This document shows, piece after piece, positions 1-7,241 of a DNA stretch of 64,000 nucleotides. The translations under genes and the position numbers were made by a program. Where the stretch lies: positions 62,001-126,000 of the forward strand of contig CAZJWC010000002.1 in the NCBI GenBank assembly GCA_964550125.1. Reading direction: 5' to 3'. Each line of letters begins with the position of its first letter. The first letter of the stretch is position 1. Under the pieces are notes generated by a model. It was given only the letters and a program-made list of their open reading frames with translations. It had not been told where the DNA came from and searched no databases. This stretch comes from CAZJWC01 sp964550125. GTDB taxonomy: Bacteria > Bacillota > Clostridia > Christensenellales > Borkfalkiaceae.

Positions 1-1
1 A

Positions 2-697
2 AATTCAAGGGTAATCGTTCCTGAAACTCACAATGCTATTATAATTAAAGATGGACAAATGCTTGAAACATTGTCTGCCGGTAGTTATCCTCTTTTTGAC
101 AAGAGAGAGGGTATGTTCAAAAATGAAAAAATTGGTGCGTTCAGTGTTGAACTTATCTTCGTTTCAACTAGTGCAAAGTTGCAAGTTTTATGGGGAACAC
201 GCAACCTAATGGATATTAGGGACCCCTTGACTGGCTTATCATTGCAAATGGGTGCGTCAGGTGAATTTGAGGTAAGAGTTTCAAATCCACGTAAATTTTA
301 TAAGGAATTAGTTGGTGCTGATAAGTGCTTTAGTATTGACAGTTTAAAACAACGCTTGCAAGGAAAAATTATCAGCGTAATTGAACCTGCCATTGCCAAA
401 ACTATGCGTGAAAGAAATTTGAGTTACTGCGATATTGCTGAACATAAAATCGCTTTGGCTGAAGGTGTGCTTCCTGTTATGCAAGAAATGTTTGACAGTG
501 AATACGGGTTAGAAATGGTTTCCTTTTTCATTTCAAGGATTTTAGTTCCTGACGAGTGCAAACAAAAGATTGACGAGGCCATTGCAAACGGAACGGTAAA
601 TCCTTTAAAACAAAATGTTGAAAAGGTTTGTTCAAAGTGTAAAAAGATTTTCTACGGTGATGAAAATTACTGTTCAAACTGTGGTACTAAACTTTAA
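2..697 (+). CDS. SPFH-domain protein with C-terminal zinc ribbon (5' end outside window)
   Basis: The frame is open to the left edge, and the codons before the first internal ATG (position 59) already read as SPFH core (VIVPETHNAIIIKDGQ), so the gene starts outside the window. About 231 residues are visible. The SPFH/band-7 core resembles the YdjI-like (virion-core-like) family. It ends in a CxxC...CxxC zinc ribbon (CSKCKK and CSNCGTKL). SPFH proteins scaffold membrane microdomains, and in Bacillus a YdjI-type protein is encoded beside a PspA paralogue. The next gene begins 11 bases downstream, so it is probably the upstream member of the ESCRT-like operon. The family call is firm. The role as a membrane platform for this system is inferred. 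Confidence 0.85.
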   Translation, partial: NSRVIVPETHNAIIIKDGQMLETLSAGSYPLFDKREGMFKNEKIGAFSVELIFVSTSAKLQVLWGTRNLMDIRDPLTGLSLQMGASGEFEVRVSNPRKFYKELVGADKCFSIDSLKQRLQGKIISVIEPAIAKTMRERNLSYCDIAEHKIALAEGVLPVMQEMFDSEYGLEMVSFFISRILVPDECKQKIDEAIANGTVNPLKQNVEKVCSKCKKIFYGDENYCSNCGTKL

Positions 698-708
698 CGA
701 GGTGTAAT

Positions 709-1185
709 ATGTTTTTATTGAGTGGAAGTGTAAATCTTAGCGATTATATACCTTACATAATTGTAGGAGGGCTTGTTGTTCTTGCTATATTGATTATGAT
801 AGGTATACTATCACATAAATCAAAAAAGAAAAGAAGATTAGCAGATAATGCAGGGGCAACAGAAAGAGAGATGAAAAAGACTGAAACAAACAAAGTTTTA
901 GAGGAAAAGGCACAACTTAAAGAGGCTGAAAAAACAGCAACTTATTTAAAAGAGTTAGCGAAGGATTTTCCAACATTAGTTAAAAAACTTGATAAGATAA
1001 TCGACCAGTTGAAATATGCTAACCCTAGTAGTAAAAAGCAAGTTGAAAAAATCGACTCAAAGATTAAAAGCGAATTAGACGATACAAAGATTAGTTTATC
1101 ACGCCAAAAAATCCACGAGGAAGACGTTGATGAAATGCTCGAAAATGTTTTTCGTTTAATCGCTGAAAGAAAAAGTATAATTTAA
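709..1185 (+). CDS. Membrane-anchored coiled-coil protein of the ESCRT-like operon
   Basis: This 158-residue protein has one hydrophobic segment at about residues 14-34 (YIPYIIVGGLVVLAILIMIG), followed at once by a basic stretch (HKSKKKRR). That pattern suggests a single-pass membrane protein with a cytoplasmic C-terminus. Residues 45-158 are highly charged and predicted helical (Lys/Glu/Ala/Leu-rich, few Gly or Pro). No enzymatic motif is visible. A GAGGTG ribosome site precedes the ATG, and the gaps to its neighbours are 11 and 12 bases. I do not recognise the family. Its position suggests a membrane anchor or adaptor linking the SPFH protein to the Snf7-like proteins. Confidence 0.7.
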   Translation: MFLLSGSVNLSDYIPYIIVGGLVVLAILIMIGILSHKSKKKRRLADNAGATEREMKKTETNKVLEEKAQLKEAEKTATYLKELAKDFPTLVKKLDKIIDQLKYANPSSKKQVEKIDSKIKSELDDTKISLSRQKIHEEDVDEMLENVFRLIAERKSII

Positions 1186-1197
1186 GGTAAGGTAAAG

Positions 1198-1803
1198 ATG
1201 GGATTATTTAGAAGAAACAAGTTTAAAAAACTTAACAGGACGGATGTTGTTAACGCAATAATTGAACTTGAAAAAAAACAAAGCGATTACGAAAAAAGTA
1301 TCGTTGAAAAACAAGAGCAAATTGATGTTTTGCTTGCAAAAGGTAAAGTAGAAAAGAATAGAGATATGCAACTATTCTACGCTAAAAAGATTAATAGTTT
1401 AAAGGCACAAAAGCAAACAGCTATTCAACGTTCAATGTTTTTATTGAAAAACATTGAGATGATGAATAGGCTTAAAGATGCTGTTGATGACAAGGATTTC
1501 TTCCTAGAAGCAGGTCAAAGTTCACTTAATAGTTTGCTTGAGGATCAAAAGGGACTTGCAAAATATCTGCAACAGGCTATGGGTGTAAGGATGACTGCTG
1601 AAAATTCATTGACCGGTGCTGAAGAAATATTTAATAACGTTGAGTTAGGGTACGAACCTAATGAGGCAATATACGGAGTTCAATCAAATGACGATGAGTT
1701 GCTTGCAATGTTTGAAACTGAAAAAGCGCTTGAAATGGAGAGTAGTATAGCAAATGCTGATGCTTCTTCAAGAGTAAAAGAAGCAAATTCAAATGAAGAA
1801 TAG
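1198..1803 (+). CDS. ESCRT-III/Snf7-like coiled-coil protein A
   Basis: The protein has 201 residues, within the usual 190-250 range for ESCRT-III (Snf7/CHMP, PspA/Vipp1) proteins. A basic, potentially membrane-inserting N-terminus (MGLFRRNKFKKL) leads into a long charged helix (about 14-48), a short turn (AKGKVEKN, 47-54) and a second long helix (55-95). Shorter helices follow, then an acidic C-terminal segment (NDDELLAMFETEKALE, about 164-179) that resembles the acidic tail helix of Snf7. There are no enzymatic motifs and no cysteines. It is followed 11 bases later by a same-sized protein with the same layout. Assignment rests on architecture, charge pattern and the Vps4-like neighbour. A generic coiled-coil protein is the main alternative. 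Confidence 0.7.
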   Translation: MGLFRRNKFKKLNRTDVVNAIIELEKKQSDYEKSIVEKQEQIDVLLAKGKVEKNRDMQLFYAKKINSLKAQKQTAIQRSMFLLKNIEMMNRLKDAVDDKDFFLEAGQSSLNSLLEDQKGLAKYLQQAMGVRMTAENSLTGAEEIFNNVELGYEPNEAIYGVQSNDDELLAMFETEKALEMESSIANADASSRVKEANSNEE

Positions 1804-1814
1804 GAGTAAATAAG

Positions 1815-2411
1815 ATGGGACTAGGTCGTAGCAATAAAAAAGAAATTGAAAAGAGGATGCTTATAAAAAAGACTCTCAATCAAATGAACGCGCACATAAA
1901 AAAACTAGAGGAGCAAAAACAAGTTTATGTTGAGGCTGCTAAAAAGGCAAAGCGTGCAGGTCTTGATGCTCAAGTAAGTTTAGCAATCACAGGTCTTAAA
2001 ATGACTATGGCTCAACAAAAGAGAGCACAAGAGATGATGCTTAATTTTGAGATTACCTCTCAAATGAAAGACATGACTGTTATGACGCACGACTTTTTAG
2101 GTGGGTTAAGCATTTTAAGTAAGGAAATGACTAAACTTACAAACAGCAAAGACTTTGCAAAAGTTCAAAAACAATTTGAACAAGCGATGATGGGCGTTCA
2201 AGTTCAAACTGAACAAATGGATACTTACCTAGATATGTCGGCTGATGAGTTTTCAAATATGTCAGCAGACGGAAGTACGATAAGCGACAAAGAGATTGCT
2301 GCACTTATTGACGAGGGAGCAAGTCAGGACGAGTTTTCAACTGACAGCATTGATGCAGAACTTGAAAAATTGCAAAAAAAGTTGGCAGGCTCTGCTGATG
2401 CAGATAAATAA
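1815..2411 (+). CDS. ESCRT-III/Snf7-like coiled-coil protein B with MIM1-like tail
   Basis: This 198-residue protein matches the ESCRT-III core well. It has a basic start (MGLGRSNKKEIEKR), a helix 1/helix 2 hairpin with a turn near residues 45-52 (AKRAGLDA), a second helix (ALKRKK-like pattern, LAITGLKMTMAQQKRAQEMM), and a Met-rich amphipathic region (84-145). An acidic linker then leads to a C-terminal amphipathic helix (DAELEKLQKKL, 180-190). That last helix resembles the MIM1 motif by which eukaryotic ESCRT-III subunits bind the Vps4 MIT domain, although its leucine spacing is not exact. It is encoded 10 bases upstream of the Vps4-like ATPase. Homology to PspA/Vipp1/Snf7 is likely. Polymerisation and membrane remodelling are inferred. 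Confidence 0.75.
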   Translation: MGLGRSNKKEIEKRMLIKKTLNQMNAHIKKLEEQKQVYVEAAKKAKRAGLDAQVSLAITGLKMTMAQQKRAQEMMLNFEITSQMKDMTVMTHDFLGGLSILSKEMTKLTNSKDFAKVQKQFEQAMMGVQVQTEQMDTYLDMSADEFSNMSADGSTISDKEIAALIDEGASQDEFSTDSIDAELEKLQKKLAGSADADK

Positions 2412-2421
2412 GAGGTAAACT

Positions 2422-3579
2422 ATGGCTGAAGATATTAGTATGCTCAACGATATTTTCAATCTTTATTATAAAAAGGCAAAGGAACAACATCAAAACGGTC
2501 AAATTGATTTGGCTAAAAGAAATTATTTACTTGCTGCTGAAACTTTAATGAAGATTGCTAAACAAAGTAGCGAAAAACTAAAAAAAGCACAAGTTGAGCG
2601 TGCAAAAAGATTGATACAAATTGCTGATAATTTAAAGCAAGAGGACTTCATAAGGAAAGCAACTGTTCAAAATGGTGGTGCTACAAAAACCGGTGCAGAA
2701 GGAGAGTTGAATCAAGAGGACGGAGGCAAAATTTGGACGGAGGCAGAAATACCCAATGTGCATTTTAGCGATATAGCAGGGCTTGATGATGTAAAGCAAA
2801 CCATCTACACAAGGATGATAAATCCAATCAAATATCCCGAAAAATATGCTGCCTATGGCAAAAAGACGGGTGGTGGAGTTTTACTTTACGGCCCTCCAGG
2901 TACAGGAAAAACTATGATTGCCAAAGCGATTGCTTGTGAGGTTGGAGCAAAGTTTTATACAGTTAAAGGCTCTGACATAATGAGTAAATGGGTAGGCGAA
3001 AGCGAAAAAAATATCAGTTCCCTTTTTGAAACTGCAAGAGCGCAAAAGCTTTCAATCATTTTTATTGACGAAATGGATAGTTTGTTTGGCACTCGTGGTA
3101 AAGATTCTCATAACGATAAAAGGGTAAATGAATTTTTGCAACAAATTGACGGTTTTGCCGGCAAAGCCCCCAATCTATTATTGCTAGGTGCAACAAATAG
3201 ACCTTGGGACGTTGATAGTGCAGCAGTCCGTTCAGGCCGTTTTAGTGAAAAAATATATGTTCCCCTTCCTGATGCTCCTGCAAGATTGTTCTTGTTGAAA
3301 AAGTATTTTTCAAACGCACCTTTGGGAGAAAATCTTTCTTGGAAGGAACTTGTTGAAAAGACAAAAGGTTATTCGGGTGCTGATATAGAGGAACTTTGCG
3401 ATAGAGCAAAGGAAAGACCTTTAAATGCGTATATAAAAACTAATGTGCTTGAAACTATTGATATGGACGATATTGAATATGCTTTAAGCAAAGTGCGTTC
3501 TTCAATAAACCCTAAAGAATTGAAAGAGTTTGAAGATTATTCAGGAATAACCTACTGTGATAATTTGGATAAAATATAA
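2422..3579 (+). CDS. Vps4/katanin-clade AAA ATPase with MIT-like N-terminal domain
   Basis: The 385-residue protein begins with an MIT-like three-helix region (about 4-75: a YYKKAKEQHQNGQ helix, an AKRNYLLAAETLMKIAK helix, then a Lys-rich helix ending ADNLK). A disordered linker leads to a single AAA module. Visible motifs are Walker A GPPGTGKT (157-164), the pore-loop 1 aromatic in SKWVGESEK (W190), Walker B FIDEMDS with catalytic E217, sensor-1 ATNRPWDVD (N259), arginine fingers R270 and R273 in RSGRF, sensor-2 GYSGADIEEL, and a meiotic-clade C-terminal helix (ALSKVRSSINP...FEDYS). The Vps4 beta-domain insertion is absent. In eukaryotes and archaea such enzymes disassemble ESCRT-III filaments, and here it is the last gene after two Snf7-like proteins. 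The AAA call is very secure. The MIT call is good but needs a profile search. Confidence 0.9.
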   Translation: MAEDISMLNDIFNLYYKKAKEQHQNGQIDLAKRNYLLAAETLMKIAKQSSEKLKKAQVERAKRLIQIADNLKQEDFIRKATVQNGGATKTGAEGELNQEDGGKIWTEAEIPNVHFSDIAGLDDVKQTIYTRMINPIKYPEKYAAYGKKTGGGVLLYGPPGTGKTMIAKAIACEVGAKFYTVKGSDIMSKWVGESEKNISSLFETARAQKLSIIFIDEMDSLFGTRGKDSHNDKRVNEFLQQIDGFAGKAPNLLLLGATNRPWDVDSAAVRSGRFSEKIYVPLPDAPARLFLLKKYFSNAPLGENLSWKELVEKTKGYSGADIEELCDRAKERPLNAYIKTNVLETIDMDDIEYALSKVRSSINPKELKEFEDYSGITYCDNLDKI

Positions 3580-3607
3580 AAAAACAGCAATATTTTGCTG
3601 TTTTTTT
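3580..3607 (+). terminator. Intrinsic terminator of the ESCRT-like operon
   Basis: A hairpin AAAACAGCAA-TATT-TTGCTG followed by a run of seven T starts directly after the ATPase stop codon. It closes the operon. Confidence 0.85.
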
Positions 3608-3645
3608 ATGCCTTTCCTATTATTCTTTTTTGATATAATAATTAG

Positions 3646-3674
3646 TTGATTTTTTTAATTTTATAAAGTATAAT
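3646..3674 (+). promoter_or_regulatory. Sigma-A-type promoter for the polysaccharide operon
   Basis: TTGATT, a 17-base spacer and a perfect TATAAT lie about 70 bases upstream of glf, after the preceding terminator. No other promoter of this quality is seen until the end of the polysaccharide genes. Confidence 0.7.
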
Positions 3675-3742
3675 ATTGTGAATTGTAATATAAAATTTAA
3701 CAAAAAGTTAATACAAAATATTCTACAAGTGATGGTAAAATA

Positions 3743-4849
3743 ATGTCAAAATATGATTACTTAATAGTAGGTGCAGGTCTGTTTGGGGCTATTTTTGCCT
3801 ACGAAGCAAATCAAAGAGGAAAAAAATGCTTGGTTATTGACAAGCGTGAACATATCGGTGGAAATGTGTATACTGAAAATGTAGAAGGTATAAATGTGCA
3901 TAAATATGGAGCACACATTTTTCATACCTCAAATGAAAGAGTTTGGAAGTATATAAATCAGTTTACTACATTTAATAATTTTGTTAATTCGCCCGTTGCA
4001 GTATATAAAAACGAACTATACAATATGCCTTTCAATATGAATACTTTTTCAAAGTTATGGGGTATAAAAACTCCCAAAGAGGCAAAAGAAATTATTGCAA
4101 AACAAATTGAAAGGTTAAATATCGATGAGCCTAAAAACCTTGAGGAGCAAGCCTTAAAACTTGTTGGTACCGATGTGTACGAAAAACTTGTTAAAGGTTA
4201 TACTGAAAAACAATGGGGAAAGTCTTGTACAGAACTTCCTGCTTTTATTATTAAGAGATTGCCTTTGCGTTTTGTTTATGACAACAACTATTTTAACGAT
4301 AAGTATCAAGGCATTGCCGAGGGTGGCTATACTCAAATTTTTGAAAAATTGCTTTCAGGAATTGAAGTAAAATTATCAACTAATTACTTTGATTTTATTA
4401 AGGAAAATGAGGGTATTGCCGATAAGGTTGTTTATACAGGTATGATTGACGAATACTTTGGCTATAAGTATGGCGAACTTGAGTATCGTTCACTTCGTTT
4501 TGAAACGGAAGTTTTAGATGAAGAAAATTATCAAGGCAATGCAGTTGTAAATTATACTGAAAGAGAAATTCCCTTTACTAGAATTATTGAGCATAAACAT
4601 TTTGAAAGAGGCAATCAGGAAAAGACGGTTATTACAAGAGAGTACCCTGCCACTTGGCAAAAAGGGGACGAACCTTATTACCCTATAAATAACGATAAAA
4701 ATAACACTTTATACCAAAAGTATCAAGAACTTGCCTCAAAAGAAAAAAATGTGATTTTTGGTGGCAGATTAGGTGGCTATAAGTATTACGATATGGATAA
4801 AGTAATTCTTGCCGTGCTTGAATTGGTCGATTGTGAATTTTCTAAATAG
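3743..4849 (+). CDS. glf: UDP-galactopyranose mutase
   Basis: This 368-residue flavoenzyme interconverts UDP-galactopyranose and UDP-galactofuranose, supplying Galf for surface glycans. The N-terminal FAD-binding motif is VGAGLFGAIFA, followed by IDKREHIGGNVYTE and the family signature KYGAHIFHTSNERVW. The C-terminal region contains FGGRLGGYKYYDMD, the conserved second flavin contact. The length is normal for bacterial Glf. It is the first gene of a seven-gene polysaccharide operon, which suggests that the exported polymer contains galactofuranose. The ribosome site is weak (GATGGTAAAATA). Confidence 0.96.
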   Translation: MSKYDYLIVGAGLFGAIFAYEANQRGKKCLVIDKREHIGGNVYTENVEGINVHKYGAHIFHTSNERVWKYINQFTTFNNFVNSPVAVYKNELYNMPFNMNTFSKLWGIKTPKEAKEIIAKQIERLNIDEPKNLEEQALKLVGTDVYEKLVKGYTEKQWGKSCTELPAFIIKRLPLRFVYDNNYFNDKYQGIAEGGYTQIFEKLLSGIEVKLSTNYFDFIKENEGIADKVVYTGMIDEYFGYKYGELEYRSLRFETEVLDEENYQGNAVVNYTEREIPFTRIIEHKHFERGNQEKTVITREYPATWQKGDEPYYPINNDKNNTLYQKYQELASKEKNVIFGGRLGGYKYYDMDKVILAVLELVDCEFSK

Positions 4850-4865
4850 TTAAAAGGATATTATA

Positions 4866-5666
4866 ATGAATAATAATATATCAAGTTCAACTCAATATTT
4901 TACTGTTTTAAAAGAGTTGGTAAAGAGAAATACGAAAAATCAATATCGCAATTCAATGTTAGGTATGTTGTGGACGGTTCTTAATCCGTTGCTTACAATG
5001 TGCGTATACTGGTTAGTATTTGCAAGTTTAAATAAAGATGACCCCACCTTTCACTTATATATGTTGGGTGGTCAAATTATATTTCAATTTTTCAGCACTG
5101 CAACTACTCAATCAATGCTTTCAATAGTTGACAACTCTGGAACAATCAACCGTGTTAGATTGCCTTATAGCATCTATCCTTTGTCAAATGTGCTATCTTC
5201 ACTTGTTAGTTTTTTATTCTCATTTTTAGCATTTTTTGCAGTGCTTATAATCACAGATATTTTTTCTGCAGGTTTAATCCTATCGTGGAAAATGTTTGGC
5301 ATACTTTTAATGATGCCTGCATTGATTTTGTTTACTTACGGTGTATCTTTGGTGCTTTCTGCTTTATATGTTTATTTTAGAGATATTAAGCATTTCTACT
5401 CCGTTTTTCTAACTTTGTTAATGTTCCTATCAGGAATATTTTATAAGTTCACAACTATGGAAATGCCAAAAGCAATTATGAAAGTCATCAGTATAAATCC
5501 TGTTTATAGATTTATCAACTATTTTAGATTTATGATGAATTTGAGTTGCGACTATTTCGTATTTTGGGAAGATACCCTAATCATTTACGCAATGGCACTT
5601 ATTATGTTATTTATTGGTTGGTTAATATTTAGAAAGGCGAAAAAGAATTTTATTCTTTACATTTAA
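4866..5666 (+). CDS. ABC-2 type polysaccharide export permease (Wzm/TagG-like)
   Basis: The protein has 266 residues and about six hydrophobic segments, typical of the ABC-2 permease that moves lipid-linked O-antigen, teichoic acid or capsule chains across the membrane. The N-terminal cytoplasmic part (LVKRNTKNQYRNSMLGMLWTVLNPL) carries the family's conserved pattern before the first membrane segment. The ATPase gene begins two bases after the stop, so the pair encodes one exporter. The substrate cannot be read from the permease. The neighbouring glf and sugar transferase genes suggest an undecaprenyl-linked, Galf-containing glycan. Confidence 0.88.
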   Translation: MNNNISSSTQYFTVLKELVKRNTKNQYRNSMLGMLWTVLNPLLTMCVYWLVFASLNKDDPTFHLYMLGGQIIFQFFSTATTQSMLSIVDNSGTINRVRLPYSIYPLSNVLSSLVSFLFSFLAFFAVLIITDIFSAGLILSWKMFGILLMMPALILFTYGVSLVLSALYVYFRDIKHFYSVFLTLLMFLSGIFYKFTTMEMPKAIMKVISINPVYRFINYFRFMMNLSCDYFVFWEDTLIIYAMALIMLFIGWLIFRKAKKNFILYI

Positions 5667-5667
5667 T

Positions 5668-7239
5668 ATGGAAAATCAAAAAATTGACAAAAACAACAAC
5701 GATATACTCATAGATATTGATGACATATCTTTAACCTATGTTTTAACGCTTGATAAAATAAAACAACACAGTGATATTTTTGCAGGTAAAAAGGGAAAAC
5801 ATAAAACCCACACGGCAATAAAAAAACTTTCACTACAAGTTAAGCGTGGCGAGTCTCTTGGTATTATAGGTCATAACGGAGCAGGAAAAAGCACCTTGCT
5901 TAAAATTCTTGCAGGAATTTTAGATCCTACCACAGGAAAAGTTGCAATTAACGGAAAAAGTATGTTATGGTCGCTTGGTATTGGGTTTGAAATGGAAGCC
6001 TCTGCTAAAGAAAATGTCTTTTTAAGTGGTTCGTTTTATGGATTTACAAGGGCAGAAATGCTTGAAAGGTATGACGAGATTGTAAAGTTTGCCGAACTTG
6101 AGGAGTTTATGGACGTTCAACTTAAAAACTTTTCCTCAGGTATGGTATCCCGTTTAGCCTTTTCAATATGTGCTATGGTTAAGCCTGAAATAATGTTAAT
6201 TGACGAAGGCTTTGCAGTAGGTGATGTTGGATTTAATAAAAAGTGTGCTCAAAAACTTGAGGAAATGAGAAAGTTGGGCACGACTTTTATTATCGTGTCC
6301 CACTCACTTGAAATGGTTAGGTCTATGTGTAAACATACTCTTTGGATTGAGTACGGAGAAGTGAGAGGGTATGGTGAAACGGAGAGAATTTGCAATGACT
6401 ATATCGAAAAATCCCTCCCTATCATTGAAGCACATAGAAAGGAAGTTTTAGCAAGGCAAAAACAGTTTGACTTGCAGGAGGACGAAGTTCCCTTTGAAAA
6501 AATAGACAAGACGGGAACAATTTTAAAAGTTGAAAATGTTACCTTTCATTATAGAAAGTTAACGGATAAGATTTTTAGTTTAAAAGAGTATTTTATTAAA
6601 CTTATCAAAGGAAAAATTTCCCACGAAAAGTTTAAAGCGTTAGATAATATAAATATTGAAATTGAAGCAGGGGAGTCTGTTGCCGTCATTGGTAGAAACG
6701 GTGCAGGTAAAAGCACACTGCTTAAAGCCCTAACGGGTATAATTGACCCAGATGAAGGTAATATTTGTACAAACGGTTCGGTTGCACTTTTGTCAATAGG
6801 TGCAGGATTTGATAATGAAGCAACTGCAAGAGAAAATATATTTTTAAGTGGTGCATTGTTTGGCTTTTCACGAAAGGAGATAACCGAGCGTCTTGAAAAA
6901 ATAGTTCATTTTGCTGAACTTGAGGATTATGTTGATGTTCCTATAAAGTATTATTCTGCTGGTATGGTATCTCGTTTAGCATTTGCAGTTGCAATAAATG
7001 TACGCCCTGATATAATGTTGGTGGATGAGGTTCTTTCCGTTGGAGATGAACGTTTTGAAAAGAAGTGTAAGCAAAAAATTGAACAGTTAAAGGAAAGGAA
7101 TACAACTTTTTTACTTGTTTCGCACTCAATCGGTACGGTCAAGTCGATGTGCAAAAGAGCAATTTGGATTGAAAAGGGAAAAGTGGTTATGCAAGGTGAC
7201 ACTGAAAGTGTATGCCAAGCATACCTTGAACACATTTAA
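5668..7239 (+). CDS. Double-headed Wzt/TagH-like polysaccharide export ATPase
   Basis: The usual Wzt/TagH subunit has one nucleotide-binding domain, but this 523-residue protein has two. The first has Walker A GHNGAGKS, signature SSGMVSRLAF, Walker B IMLIDEGFAVGD and switch His in IIVSHS. The second has Walker A GRNGAGKS, signature SAGMVSRLAF, Walker B IMLVDEVLSVGD and LLVSHS. The domains are clearly paralogous, joined by a linker near residues 255-285. Both keep all catalytic motifs, so a single polypeptide could supply both ATP sites of the exporter. No separate Wzt C-terminal sugar-binding domain is visible. The partner permease lies directly upstream. Confidence 0.92.
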   Translation: MENQKIDKNNNDILIDIDDISLTYVLTLDKIKQHSDIFAGKKGKHKTHTAIKKLSLQVKRGESLGIIGHNGAGKSTLLKILAGILDPTTGKVAINGKSMLWSLGIGFEMEASAKENVFLSGSFYGFTRAEMLERYDEIVKFAELEEFMDVQLKNFSSGMVSRLAFSICAMVKPEIMLIDEGFAVGDVGFNKKCAQKLEEMRKLGTTFIIVSHSLEMVRSMCKHTLWIEYGEVRGYGETERICNDYIEKSLPIIEAHRKEVLARQKQFDLQEDEVPFEKIDKTGTILKVENVTFHYRKLTDKIFSLKEYFIKLIKGKISHEKFKALDNINIEIEAGESVAVIGRNGAGKSTLLKALTGIIDPDEGNICTNGSVALLSIGAGFDNEATARENIFLSGALFGFSRKEITERLEKIVHFAELEDYVDVPIKYYSAGMVSRLAFAVAINVRPDIMLVDEVLSVGDERFEKKCKQKIEQLKERNTTFLLVSHSIGTVKSMCKRAIWIEKGKVVMQGDTESVCQAYLEHI

Positions 7240-7241
7240 TT

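Noticed and set aside
59..61. ATG at 59 as the start of the SPFH gene
   Set aside because: The same frame is open to the left edge, and the residues before it already match the SPFH N-terminal strand.
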